Below, one piece after another: positions 1-9,752 of a stretch of 64,000 nucleotides of DNA. How positions within the stretch are numbered: the first letter of the stretch is position 1; each line of letters begins with the position of its first letter. The notes beneath the pieces are model-generated. The model was given only the letters and a program-made list of their open reading frames with translations, ran no database searches and had not been told where the DNA came from. The stretch is from positions 187,312-251,311 of the forward strand of contig NZ_WXEW01000003.1 of the NCBI RefSeq assembly GCF_009901565.1, read 5' to 3'. This DNA comes from Herbidospora solisilvae. GTDB lineage: Bacteria; Actinomycetota; Actinomycetes; Streptosporangiales; Streptosporangiaceae. A program made the translations under genes and the position numbers.

Positions 1-1
1 C

Positions 2-1363
<1,362 letters not shown>

Positions 1364-1375
1364 TCACCGATCGTC

Positions 1376-1413
1376 CGAATCCCTGGTCAGCGGTCTCGCC
1401 GGCCAGGGATTCG
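1376..1413 (+). terminator. Intrinsic terminator after argG
   Basis: A perfect 11-bp inverted repeat (CGAATCCCTGG / CCAGGGATTCG) with a 16-nt loop begins 12 nt after the argG stop. No clear T-tract follows, which is common in high-GC actinomycetes. Confidence 0.7.
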
Positions 1414-1491
1414 TCATGTGCGGGATACGGGTGACCTCCGCCGTCGCGGGTATCCGAGAACGGCACCGGCTCATCGACTGGGGGAGACGCC

Positions 1492-2808
1492 GTGAGGCTC
1501 GCACGACTCATGCTTCCACTCACGCTGCTGCTCAGCGCGTGCGCGACGGCCGAGCAGGCCGCACCTGCCCCGAGTCCGATCACGTCGGGGGCGTACACCG
1601 GGGTGCCCGTGCCCTCGACTCCCGTGGGCGACAAGTTGTCGTGGTATCTGGGCGCCCTGTCGTCGCTGCCCATCCCGGCCGGCCAGATCGAGGAGAACTT
1701 CGCGCCGTCGTTCATCGAGCAGGTGCCCGCCGAGCAGATCAACGAGGTCAGCGCCCAGCTCAAGGGCCTGCGGCTGGTCGAGATCCAGCGGGCCACCGAG
1801 ACCGACCTCGTCGCGCTGGTCGAGTCGGGCGGCAACCAGGCGAAACTGAGCATGGCCGTCGACCCGTCGGGGAAGATCGCCGGCCTGCTCGTCTCCCCGG
1901 CCGACGCGCCCACCCCGGCGACCTGGGGCGACATCGACGAGCGCCTCGCGACCGTGGCCCCGTCGGGCTTCCTCGCCGCGGGTCAGGACTGCAAACCCGT
2001 CCACGGCGTCGAACCGAACCGGGCCCGTCCACTGGGTTCGATGTTCAAGTTGTACGTCCTGGGCGCCGTCGCCCAGGAGGTCAAAGCCGGCCGCCTGTCC
2101 TGGACCGACCGGCTGACCGTCACCGGCGCGAAGAAGAGCCTGCCGAGTGGCGAGTTGCAGAACCGTCCCGACGGAACGAAGGTCCCGGTCAAGGAGGCCG
2201 CCGAGCTGATGATCTCCATCAGCGACAACACCGCCACCGACCTGCTGATCGACCGCGTCGGCAAACCGGCCGTGGAAGCCGTGATCCGCGCGTGGTCGTC
2301 CAACGCCGACAAGAACATCCCTCTGCTGACCACCCGCGAACTGTTCGTCCTGAAGGGCGCCGACTACCCCAAGTACGCCGAGGGCTTCCTTGCGGCCCCC
2401 GACCGCCGCGCCTACCTGGAAGACGTCGTGGACAAGGTCCCCAACAGCGACGTCACCGCCTGGACGACCCCCCGCCAGGTCACCACGATCGAGTGGTTCG
2501 GCAGCCCTGCCGACATGTGCCGCGCCCTGGTCAACCTGCACGGCTTCGGCGGTCCCGAACTCAACGAGATCATGGGCGCCAACGACGCGGGGCTCGGGCT
2601 CGACCAGAAGACCTGGCCCACGGTGTGGTTCAAGGGCGGCTCCGAGCCCGGCGTGCTGACGCTCGGCTTCCTGGCCCGGTCCGACCAGAACAAGATCGGA
2701 GTCGTGGTGGTCCAGGCCGCCGACGAGAAGAAGGCCCTCCCCGAGGTCGCCGCGGCGACCCAGGTCCTGGCGATCGTCCGGGGAGCGTTCGGCCTGCTCC
2801 ACAGGTGA
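1492..2808 (+). CDS. LpqF-like lipoprotein with serine beta-lactamase-type domain
   Basis: Predicted exported lipoprotein. A short hydrophobic signal ends in the lipobox LLSAC, so Cys17 would be lipidated. The C-terminal two thirds have the penicillin-binding/class A beta-lactamase layout: SMFK (S-x-x-K, about residue 183), SDN (about 245) and a KGG triad in place of KTG (about 380). The arrangement resembles mycobacterial LpqF. Role is inferred as a cell-surface serine hydrolase, possibly acting on peptidoglycan or an ester; true beta-lactam hydrolysis is uncertain because the linker and N-terminal domain are unlike secreted beta-lactamases. GTG start, chosen because GGGGGAGA lies 4-11 nt upstream and the signal peptide follows at once. 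Confidence 0.85.
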   Translation: MRLARLMLPLTLLLSACATAEQAAPAPSPITSGAYTGVPVPSTPVGDKLSWYLGALSSLPIPAGQIEENFAPSFIEQVPAEQINEVSAQLKGLRLVEIQRATETDLVALVESGGNQAKLSMAVDPSGKIAGLLVSPADAPTPATWGDIDERLATVAPSGFLAAGQDCKPVHGVEPNRARPLGSMFKLYVLGAVAQEVKAGRLSWTDRLTVTGAKKSLPSGELQNRPDGTKVPVKEAAELMISISDNTATDLLIDRVGKPAVEAVIRAWSSNADKNIPLLTTRELFVLKGADYPKYAEGFLAAPDRRAYLEDVVDKVPNSDVTAWTTPRQVTTIEWFGSPADMCRALVNLHGFGGPELNEIMGANDAGLGLDQKTWPTVWFKGGSEPGVLTLGFLARSDQNKIGVVVVQAADEKKALPEVAAATQVLAIVRGAFGLLHR

Positions 2809-2846
2809 GCCCGGGTTTTGTCGGTGCCGGTCGATAACGTGTTCGC

Positions 2847-3260
2847 ATGAGCTACGGCATCAGCTTCCTGCGTCGCGAGCCCGGCCAGACCTGGCACGAC
2901 GCCTACGAGGCGCTGGAGGAGAAGGCCCCTGAGACGGTCGACTACGCGGTCTGGTCGACCGTCGCCGTCGCGGTGCGCGACGTGCTCGGCGTGGTGTCGG
3001 AAGACCTGCTGAACTGCGAGGTCACCCAGTTGTCCAGCGGCCTCATGGTGACCTGCTACCTGGGCCGGTGGAGCGTCACCCTGCCCTGCCCGCCCACCGA
3101 TGAGATCACGACGCCGCTGCGCGAGGTCGCCGAGATCGTCGAGCGCGCGACCGGGCTGACCGCCTACGACCCCCGGCTCGGCGCCACCCTGTCGGCGCCC
3201 GCCGACTTCGCCCGCTCGATCGCGGCCTTCGACGCGGTGGCGGTCCAGCCGGGCGCGTGA
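2847..3260 (+). CDS. Hypothetical protein, 137 aa
   Basis: Not recognised as a named family. Soluble, acidic, with no signal or membrane segment. It begins MSYGISFLRREPGQTWHDAYEALEE and has a compact mixed alpha/beta composition through its length. Codon usage matches its neighbours and it sits 38 nt after the LpqF-like gene on the same strand, so co-transcription is possible. Lineage-restricted conserved proteins of this size are common in actinomycetes; no function is proposed. Confidence 0.7.
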   Translation: MSYGISFLRREPGQTWHDAYEALEEKAPETVDYAVWSTVAVAVRDVLGVVSEDLLNCEVTQLSSGLMVTCYLGRWSVTLPCPPTDEITTPLREVAEIVERATGLTAYDPRLGATLSAPADFARSIAAFDAVAVQPGA

Positions 3261-3404
3261 GGGTTGTAGGGCCCGGTGGTCAGCGATCCCCGCGCAGACC
3301 GGCCCCGGCGGGATCGCGGCACCTCTCCGAGCCTGGTGTCCTCAGGTTTGTTTGATCAGGCAGGGCAGCCGAACAGGTGGTGCACGTGCGATGATTGCGG
3401 GGCT

Positions 3405-3923
3405 ATGTCTGCGGCGCTGCCCTTTCGTCTCGCCCGTGCCACGGTCTTCGCCGTGGTCTGTTCGGGGCTTGCCGCCGTCGCCCACACCTTCGCCGGCGGG
3501 TCGGTCACCGCTCCCGGGTTGTCCGCCGCGTTCGCCCTCGCTCTGGTCGCCGCCTTCCCGCTGACCGCACGCGAACGAACGGCAGCCGAGATCATGCCGC
3601 TGCTGGGCGCCATGCAGGTGCTGCTGCACCTGCTCTTCTCCGTCCTCCACGTCTCCTCGCCCGAGCGGCTCGCCGGGCACCTGCACCTGCCCAGCCTGAG
3701 CATGATCGTCCTGCACGTCTGGGCGGTCGTCGTCACCGGCTGGTGGCTCGGCCGGGGTGAAGAACTGTTCTGGACGCTGCTGCGCCGGCTCGCCGGCCGG
3801 ATTGTCCCGATCATGTCGCTGCCGCGACCTCTTTCGGTGACAGCAGTCCCCGTGCTGGTCGAGCCGGTTGTCGTGCAGAGCACCTCTCGTCATCCTGTCG
3901 AAGGGCGCGGCCCGCCTCGTTGA
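3405..3923 (+). CDS. Four-helix membrane protein near copper genes
   Basis: About 172 aa with four hydrophobic stretches (roughly residues 8-28, 35-55, 65-85, 95-118) and several His residues at helix ends. The C-terminal 50 residues are soluble and Pro/Arg rich. The ATG at this position was preferred over an upstream in-frame GTG because the upstream 43 residues are Arg/Pro-rich and unlike a protein start. Function unknown. It precedes the P450, CopC and CopD-CtaG genes on the same strand, so a role in metal or heme homeostasis is an inference from position only. Confidence 0.65.
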   Translation: MSAALPFRLARATVFAVVCSGLAAVAHTFAGGSVTAPGLSAAFALALVAAFPLTARERTAAEIMPLLGAMQVLLHLLFSVLHVSSPERLAGHLHLPSLSMIVLHVWAVVVTGWWLGRGEELFWTLLRRLAGRIVPIMSLPRPLSVTAVPVLVEPVVVQSTSRHPVEGRGPPR

Positions 3924-3967
3924 GGCCGAACGCTCCTTCCACCCATGACGATGAGGAACCATCTGTA

Positions 3968-5137
3968 ATGTCCGATTCCGAGTTTCCGCTTGTGCAATTC
4001 CTGCGCGACCGGATGGATCCCATAGCCGAGCTGTCCCAGATCCGTGCCGAACGCGCCGTCCATCCGCTGACCATTCCGGGCGGCTCCACGGTCTGGCTGG
4101 TGACCCGGTACGAAGACGTGCGGGCCGTGCTCGGTGACACCGCGCGGTTCAGCAACGACTTCGGCAACATCACCGGCATGGGGTCGAATCAGGACGACCC
4201 CGGTGGCCTGGGCTTCCGCGACCCGCCCGAGCACACGCGGCTGCGCCGCATGCTCACGCCGGAGTTCACCATGCACCGGCTGCGGCGGCTCGAACCCCGC
4301 ATCACCGCCATCGTCAACGAGCAGCTCGACCTGGTGGAGAAGGAAGGCGCCCCGGCCGACCTGGTGTCGTCGTTCGCGCTGCCGATCCCGTCGCTCGTGG
4401 TCTGCGAACTGCTCGGCGTCCCCTACGAGGACCGCGCCGACTTCCTGCGCTTCTCGACCGACCGGTTCGACTTCTCCGCCGGGCCGGAGGCCTCGCTCCA
4501 GGCCATCAACGACTCGATGGCCTACCTGACCGAGCTGGTCGCGCGCGAACGTCGCTCGCCCGGCGAGGGTCTGCTCGGAGCGCTGCTGCGGGAACACGGA
4601 GACGACGTCACCGACCGTGAGCTGGCCAGTCTCGCCGACGGCCTGCTGACCGGCGGCCACGACACGACCACCAGCATGCTCGCCCTCGGCACCCTCTGGT
4701 TGCTGGAGAACCCCGAGTTCCTCGCTCTCGTACGCGACACCGACGACCACATCGACAAGGTCGTCGAAGAGCTGTTGCGTTACATGACCGTCGTCCAGGT
4801 CGCGTTCCCGAGGTTCGCCCGGGAAGATCTCGAACTCGCGGGCCAGCCGATCGCGAAGGGCGAGATGGTGCTCTGCTCGCTCTCGGCGGCCAACCGCGAC
4901 GCGATCCTCGGCGAGGACATGGACACCGCCGACCCGAACCGCCGGGAGCTCAAGTCCCACCTGGCCTTCGGTCACGGCGTCCACCGATGCATCGGCGCCC
5001 CGTTGGCGCGGATGGAAATGCGTGTCGCCTACCCCGCCCTGCTGCGGCGGTTCCCCGGCCTGAGACTCGCAGGCGAACCCGCGTACCGCCAGGTCGCGAT
5101 CGTCTACGGCCTCGACTCGTTGCCGGTCGAATGGTGA
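3968..5137 (+). CDS. Cytochrome P450
   Basis: Soluble bacterial class I P450, about 389 aa, a heme monooxygenase that would take electrons from a ferredoxin. Visible signatures are the I-helix GGHDTTT (oxygen activation), the K-helix E-x-x-R in EELLR, and the heme loop FGHGVHRCIGAP with the thiolate cysteine near residue 340. The I-helix has Gly-Gly where AG is usual. The start was placed at the ATG following ATGAGGAACC rather than the longer frame from 3920. No ferredoxin gene is adjacent, so the redox partner is elsewhere. The substrate cannot be deduced; the position between a membrane protein and copper genes does not suggest a biosynthetic cluster. Confidence 0.95.
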   Translation: MSDSEFPLVQFLRDRMDPIAELSQIRAERAVHPLTIPGGSTVWLVTRYEDVRAVLGDTARFSNDFGNITGMGSNQDDPGGLGFRDPPEHTRLRRMLTPEFTMHRLRRLEPRITAIVNEQLDLVEKEGAPADLVSSFALPIPSLVVCELLGVPYEDRADFLRFSTDRFDFSAGPEASLQAINDSMAYLTELVARERRSPGEGLLGALLREHGDDVTDRELASLADGLLTGGHDTTTSMLALGTLWLLENPEFLALVRDTDDHIDKVVEELLRYMTVVQVAFPRFAREDLELAGQPIAKGEMVLCSLSAANRDAILGEDMDTADPNRRELKSHLAFGHGVHRCIGAPLARMEMRVAYPALLRRFPGLRLAGEPAYRQVAIVYGLDSLPVEW

Positions 5138-5164
5138 CCTGACTCCACCGGACGGAGTTTTCTC

Positions 5165-5761
5165 ATGCTTTTCCGCAGAACGGCGGCCCTCATCCTGCTG
5201 GCGACCGCCACGCTCTGGCCCGCTTCGGCGGCGCAGGCGCACGACGTGCTGAAATCCAGCAACCCGAAGGAGAACGCCAAGGTCGAGAGCCTGACCGAGG
5301 TGGTGCTGGAGTTCAGCAACGCGGTGCGGTTCCCGAAGGTGGTCGTCAACGGCCCCGACGACAGGAACTACGCGTGGGGCGAGGCCGAGCGCGACGGCCA
5401 CAAGGTGATCCAGGCCGTGTCGGGGCCGCTGCCGGCCGGGAAATACGTCATCGCCTACCGGATCGTCTCCTCCGACGGGCACCCGCGAACGGGTGAGGTG
5501 CCGTTCACGGTGACCGCCCCGGACACGCCGACGCCCGAACCGTCCGAGACGGCCGGCGCCGCCTCGCCTTCCGCTTCTCCGGAACCGACCCCCGTCGTGG
5601 CCTCCACGCCGCCGCCGGTGGACGCCGCCCCACAGAGCAGCACGGAAGACGCCGACTCCGGGGGCGGCGGCGGGTTCCTGATCCTGGCGATCGGCGTGGG
5701 CGTGGTCGCGGTGGCGGCCGTGGTCATGGCGACCCGTCGGAAACCGGGCAAGGGCGACTGA
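5165..5761 (+). CDS. CopC-domain copper-binding protein
   Basis: Secreted or membrane-anchored copper carrier. A signal peptide ends at AQA, leaving a mature N-terminus HDVLKSS whose His is the classical CopC Cu(II) ligand; a second ligand site is the SSDGHP loop near residue 101. The CopC beta-sandwich (about residues 26-120) is followed by a Pro/Thr/Ser-rich spacer and a C-terminal transmembrane helix with a basic tail, so the domain is probably held at the outer face of the membrane. It lies 69 nt upstream of the CopD-CtaG gene, consistent with delivering copper to that membrane protein. Confidence 0.92.
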   Translation: MLFRRTAALILLATATLWPASAAQAHDVLKSSNPKENAKVESLTEVVLEFSNAVRFPKVVVNGPDDRNYAWGEAERDGHKVIQAVSGPLPAGKYVIAYRIVSSDGHPRTGEVPFTVTAPDTPTPEPSETAGAASPSASPEPTPVVASTPPPVDAAPQSSTEDADSGGGGGFLILAIGVGVVAVAAVVMATRRKPGKGD

Positions 5762-5830
5762 CCCGCCTCGATCGGTTCCATCCCATCACTCGGTAGTGCT
5801 CTCACCGGCTTTACCCCCGGAAGGCTGGAT

Positions 5831-8005
5831 ATGAGGTTTCCCCCACGTGCCCAGGTGGCCGTCACCGTCGTCGCGGCGGTCACGGTCCTGTTCGCGGTCC
5901 TCTGGTACGGCGGCGGGCGTCCCGCCGCGCTCGTCGAAGGGCTGCCCTCACCCGGCCTCCTGACCGAATGGGGGCTCCCGTTCGTCAGGCTGCTACACGA
6001 CGTCTGCGGTGTTGCGACGGTCGGCCTGCTGCTGACGTCGGTCGCCTTCACCCGCGACGAGGCCATCCGCACCGCGGCCCGACGGCAGGTCGTGTGGTGG
6101 GCCTCCGGCTGGGCGCTGACCGCGCTCGCCACGATCGCGCTGACGCTGTCGGACTTCCTGGGCCTGCCGGTCCACGAGGCCCTGGGCGCCGGGGTGCTCC
6201 AGACGTTCGTCCTCTACATCCCGCAGGGCCAGGCGTTCCTGCTCGTGGCCATGATCGCCCTCGTGATCGCGGTCTGCGCGATGCTCCGCGGCGCCGAACC
6301 GGTGCTCCTGGGCGCGGCCGTCTTCGCCGCCCTGCCACCCGCGTATGTCGGACATTCGGCCTCGGCCGCCGACCACAACCTCGCGGTGTCGAGCCTGATG
6401 CTGCACATCGCCGCCGCCGCGATCTGGGTCGGCGGCCTGTACGGCGTGCTGACCCTGGTCCGGCGCGACCGCGACCTGGTGTGGGGGGTGCGCCGCTTCA
6501 GCGCGGTGGCGCTGTGCGCCTACGCGGCGGTGGGCGCGTCGGGGCTGATCAACGCTTGGGTCCGGCTGGGCGGGCTGACGACGTTGTTCGAGTCCCGGTA
6601 CGGGCTGCTGGTGCTCGCCAAGATCGCGGCTCTGGCGCTGCTGGGCTGGTTCGGCTGGCGGCACCGGAAGGTGACGATCGCCCGCTTGGAGGCGGGCACG
6701 GCGGCTTCGCCGGAGGGCGCGGCCGAAGAGCGGCCGTCACGAGATGAGCCGGTGGAAGGGCAGGCGGCCGAGAGGCAGGAAGGGGCGCTTGCCGCAGGGT
6801 CAGCTCAGCGGGAAGCCGTAGCGGGGCAGGCGGGCGACGGTGCCGAGGCGTCGGAACGGTCGGTCGCTGCGGACTCGGCTCAGCGAGATGACGTAGAAGA
6901 ACAGGCGGCCGAGGGGTTGGAACGTTCGGTCGCTGGGGGCTCAGCTCAGCGAGGTGGCCCAGAAGAACAGGCGGCCGAAAAGCAGGAACGTTCGGTCGCT
7001 GCCGGGTCGGCTCAAGACGTGCCCGGAGGTCGGTCGTCCAAGGGACTGTCGGTCGGCGCTGTGGAGGCCCGGGGGCCGTTCCTGCGGCTGGCGGCCGTTG
7101 AGGTGGCGATCATGACCGCGACCATGGCGCTCGCCGTCGGGTTGTCGCGGACCGCGCCGCCGGCCACCACCGACGTTCCCAACGTCAACGCGGCTCTCGG
7201 CTACGTGCTTCCGCCCATCTCGTTCGACCGGTTGCTCTCCGAGTCCCGGCTCGATCCGATCATCCTGCTCGGCATCGCCGGACTGGTGATCGCCTACCTG
7301 GCCGGCGTGCGCCGCCAGGTCTGGCCGGTCGGGCGGACCGTCGCCTGGTTCGCGGGCATCCTGGTCCTGCTCTACGCCTCGACCGGTGGTCTGGCCGCCT
7401 ACGGTTCGGCGGTCTTCTCGGTCGTATCGGTCGAATACGCCCTCCTCGGAACGCTGGCCCCGGCCCTGCTGGCCTATGGTGCGCCTCTCGGGCTCGCCGG
7501 AAGGCGGGAGGTGCTGCCGAGGTTCCTCGCCAACCCGGCCGTCGCGCTGGCGCTCTATGTCGCGTCGCCGGTCTTCCTCTACGTCCTCGGGTTCTTCGAG
7601 CTGGCGCAGTCGAGCCACGCGCTGCACCTGGCCATGGTCGTCGTCCAGGTCACGGCGGGGCTGGTGTTCTTCGTCGTGGTCGCGGGTGTGGATCCGCTGC
7701 CGAGGGCCGTGCACACGTACACGAGAATCCAGCTCGTCGGGATCGCCATCGCGGTGCAGATCGCGGTCGGGGTGCTGCTGCTGCTCGGGCCGCTGCAGGC
7801 CCAGGACTGGTATGCCCTGGTCGCCGTCGACTGGGTGCCCGACCGGGCCGGTGACCAGCGGTTGGGTGCGTTGCTCGGGGCGGGGGTCACGCTTGCGGTG
7901 TTGCTGGCGGTGCTGGTGAGTCTGCTGGTGCAGGTCGTCGCGGCCCGCCGCCGGGTTTCGATTCTCAACGTGCAAAAGATGGACGATCGTCGGCAGAAGA
8001 AGTAA
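5831..8005 (+). CDS. CopD-CtaG fusion copper membrane protein
   Basis: Polytopic 724-aa protein. The N-terminal half is a CopD-type copper-import domain (helices to about residue 285, including LHIAAAAIWVGGLYG). The C-terminal half is a CtaG (caa3-type assembly) domain with about seven helices. The fusion is a known actinobacterial architecture that supplies copper to cytochrome oxidase. Unusual here is a long hydrophilic insertion of about 110 residues (roughly 288-405), rich in Glu, Ala and Gln, which interrupts the CopD half before its last helix (VEVAIMTATMALAVGLSR) and contains tandem 22-residue repeats. CopC lies directly upstream. The ATG follows a GGAAGG-type ribosome site. Confidence 0.9.
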   Translation: MRFPPRAQVAVTVVAAVTVLFAVLWYGGGRPAALVEGLPSPGLLTEWGLPFVRLLHDVCGVATVGLLLTSVAFTRDEAIRTAARRQVVWWASGWALTALATIALTLSDFLGLPVHEALGAGVLQTFVLYIPQGQAFLLVAMIALVIAVCAMLRGAEPVLLGAAVFAALPPAYVGHSASAADHNLAVSSLMLHIAAAAIWVGGLYGVLTLVRRDRDLVWGVRRFSAVALCAYAAVGASGLINAWVRLGGLTTLFESRYGLLVLAKIAALALLGWFGWRHRKVTIARLEAGTAASPEGAAEERPSRDEPVEGQAAERQEGALAAGSAQREAVAGQAGDGAEASERSVAADSAQRDDVEEQAAEGLERSVAGGSAQRGGPEEQAAEKQERSVAAGSAQDVPGGRSSKGLSVGAVEARGPFLRLAAVEVAIMTATMALAVGLSRTAPPATTDVPNVNAALGYVLPPISFDRLLSESRLDPIILLGIAGLVIAYLAGVRRQVWPVGRTVAWFAGILVLLYASTGGLAAYGSAVFSVVSVEYALLGTLAPALLAYGAPLGLAGRREVLPRFLANPAVALALYVASPVFLYVLGFFELAQSSHALHLAMVVVQVTAGLVFFVVVAGVDPLPRAVHTYTRIQLVGIAIAVQIAVGVLLLLGPLQAQDWYALVAVDWVPDRAGDQRLGALLGAGVTLAVLLAVLVSLLVQVVAARRRVSILNVQKMDDRRQKK
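6779..7015 (+). repeat. 66-bp in-frame tandem repeat in the CopD-CtaG linker
   Basis: Units start at 6854, 6920 and 6986 with an exact 66-bp period, and a degenerate 75-bp unit starts at 6779. Each encodes about 22 residues of the pattern ERSVAAxSAQR...EEQAAE. Spacing is preserved while bases vary, so the repeat is in-frame and not purely a recent slippage product. Confidence 0.85.
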
Positions 8006-8015
8006 CGTCACCCCC

Positions 8016-8639
8016 ATGGCCGTCAAGGTAAGCCGCCGGCCGGTACCCCCGCCGGCCCCCGCCCCCCGCAAGCCGTACCTCATCGTGGTTCTGCTTGTCG
8101 TCGTGCTGGCCGCGGGTGTGGGCATCGGTTATCTGGTCGGACGTCCGGACTCGGTCGAGAAGATGCAGATCTCCGACCTCAAGCGGGACGCCGAGCAGAT
8201 CAAGACGCTGACCGACCAGGCCCGCCTGACGGTCGAGGAACTGGACAAGATCCTGCCCGCCATGGCGGAGGCCGGTCCGCCCGACGTCCCGGCGTGGCAG
8301 GAGGCCATTCGCAAAGCGGTCGAACGCCACTCCGAGACGCCGAGCGGGATGACCGAGACGAACGTCGCCCGAGGCGGCTTCCGGAGCGCGGTGAACGCTC
8401 TGTCGATCTCCGTCGACCTGCTCGCCGCGGCGCAGAACCTGCCCGAGGCCGACCGGGCGCCCTACATCGAACTGGCCACGCGGCAGCGCACGCTCGCCGT
8501 CACGACCTGGTCGGTCGCCGCCACCCAGCTCGACCAGCTCAACGTCGAAGCGGGTTACGGCCACCAGCACGCCTACCTGTCGGGCGCCCCCGGCGAGGGC
8601 GGCATGCACGCGGACGAGATTCCGGAAGGCACGGAATGA
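8016..8639 (+). CDS. Membrane-anchored hypothetical protein
   Basis: 207 aa with one N-terminal transmembrane helix (about residues 22-44) after a Pro-rich cytoplasmic tail, then an extracytoplasmic mostly helical domain and a His-containing C-terminus (GYGHQHAYLS ... GGMHADE). It starts 10 nt after the CopD-CtaG stop, so it is probably in the same transcript; the His-rich tail would fit metal contact but that is inference. No named family recognised. Confidence 0.75.
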   Translation: MAVKVSRRPVPPPAPAPRKPYLIVVLLVVVLAAGVGIGYLVGRPDSVEKMQISDLKRDAEQIKTLTDQARLTVEELDKILPAMAEAGPPDVPAWQEAIRKAVERHSETPSGMTETNVARGGFRSAVNALSISVDLLAAAQNLPEADRAPYIELATRQRTLAVTTWSVAATQLDQLNVEAGYGHQHAYLSGAPGEGGMHADEIPEGTE

Positions 8640-8778
8640 CCTCGGTCGTCCACCAGAGTTCCGTTTCCCGGCGGACAAGTTCGACCGCCTCCAGGAGGCG
8701 GCCGGCTCCGGCGGGTGTGGTCGCGTCCACCCGCCGGTTGGGGACCGCTAGCCCATGGACCTGCGGATATTGACACAT

Positions 8779-8806
8779 CGGCGGCCCGGCGGAACGCGGG
8801 CCGCCG
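8779..8806. terminator. Bidirectional terminator between convergent genes
   Basis: Perfect 10-bp GC stem (CGGCGGCCCG / CGGGCCGCCG) with an 8-nt loop, placed between the rightward membrane protein gene and the leftward lipoprotein gene. Confidence 0.75.
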
Positions 8807-8819
8807 CCTTGGGACGTTC

Positions 8820-9206
8820 CTATTCGGGGCTGCACCACTCCGCGACGGCGGCGACGAAGCCCTCCGCCGTCGGAGCCGCCACCGCGAGCTGCTCGGCGGC
8901 GAACGTGGAGAACTGCATGGGGTCTTCGGGCGAGGCGAGGATCTTCTCGCAGACCTGGGAGCCGACCGTGAGGGCCTTCTCCTGGTTGGTCGCGAGGGCC
9001 GGGTCGACAGAGGCCAAAGCGGTGAAGAAGGCCTTCTTCTGGCTTTCGGAGGGTTCGGGTGCGGCGGGGACCGTGATCTCCGTCGGGCTGGCCTGGACTG
9101 CGGCCGTCGGTGCCTCTGACGTCGCCGGCGCCGCCGTCTCCGCGTCTCCCGCGCAACCTGCGACGGCGAGGACGGCAACAGCGAGAGTGGTAGCGAGTCG
9201 AATCAT
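8820..9206 (-). CDS. Small lipoprotein, DUF732-like
   Basis: 128 aa. The N-terminus MIRLATTLAVAVLAVAGC is a lipoprotein signal with lipobox LAVAGC. A Thr/Ala/Pro-rich spacer leads into an about 75-residue helical domain with two cysteines (QVCEKI and EWCSPE at the extreme C-terminus) that could form a disulphide. This two-Cys layout resembles the DUF732 family of small exported actinobacterial proteins. Function unknown; it is convergent with the upstream gene across a terminator. Confidence 0.8.
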   Translation of the reverse strand: MIRLATTLAVAVLAVAGCAGDAETAAPATSEAPTAAVQASPTEITVPAAPEPSESQKKAFFTALASVDPALATNQEKALTVGSQVCEKILASPEDPMQFSTFAAEQLAVAAPTAEGFVAAVAEWCSPE

Positions 9207-9491
9207 GAAAAATCACCCTAGCGCCCACCCCTCCCATGGGAGGGGCGGGCGTGGATTGCCGTGCTATGGACAGCCCGCTCCCGCATGTCGTGGAATGGCG
9301 ACGAGCGCGGTTCGCAGGTGAGGAGCCATACGTTAACCGTCCCATCCGGACGGATCGGGAAGGATGACTTACCAGTCCATAACGATCAGCCATCGGGCCC
9401 GTCACAACCAGCCGGTAGCCGTCGCCCTCACGGTCGACTTCTGTCGGCGCTCCAGCTCAACATGACAGGTCCGACAGGGAGAGATTCAGCG

Positions 9492-9737
9492 ATGCAACAG
9501 TGGCACCGTTCCACCCCACTACCGCAGGTGTGGCCGATTGACCGGTATGAGGTTAAGAGCACCAGACCCGCGCCTGATTACACCTCGGTCGACCGATATC
9601 ACTTCGCCGAGCTGGCACTTGAGTCGGCGGAGAACCTGATGTCGTCGGGCTGGGTCACCCATGTGACGGTCGTCAGGATCGACGACGGGACCGTCCTTTT
9701 CGACACCAAGGCGGTGGTTCCGTTGGAAGCCTGGTAA
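9492..9737 (+). CDS. Small hypothetical protein, 81 aa
   Basis: Starts at an ATG preceded by CAGGGAGAG; longer in-frame extensions upstream read through non-coding-like sequence. No signal or membrane segment. The C-terminal half (HVTVVRIDDGTVLFDTKAVVP) looks like a short beta-sheet. Fifteen nucleotides separate it from the NUDIX gene, so they may share a transcript. Family not recognised. Confidence 0.6.
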   Translation: MQQWHRSTPLPQVWPIDRYEVKSTRPAPDYTSVDRYHFAELALESAENLMSSGWVTHVTVVRIDDGTVLFDTKAVVPLEAW

Positions 9738-9752
9738 CCGATCATTGACCCC

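Noticed and set aside
1416-2837. 473-aa plus-strand frame overlapping the LpqF-like gene
   Set aside because: Shadow frame of Arg/Gly/Pro; the in-phase lipoprotein gene has signal, lipobox and catalytic motifs.
3890-5482. 530-aa frame on the minus strand opposite the P450 gene
   Set aside because: The plus strand encodes a full P450 with all motifs; the minus frame is an Arg/Gly/Val-rich shadow caused by third-position GC.
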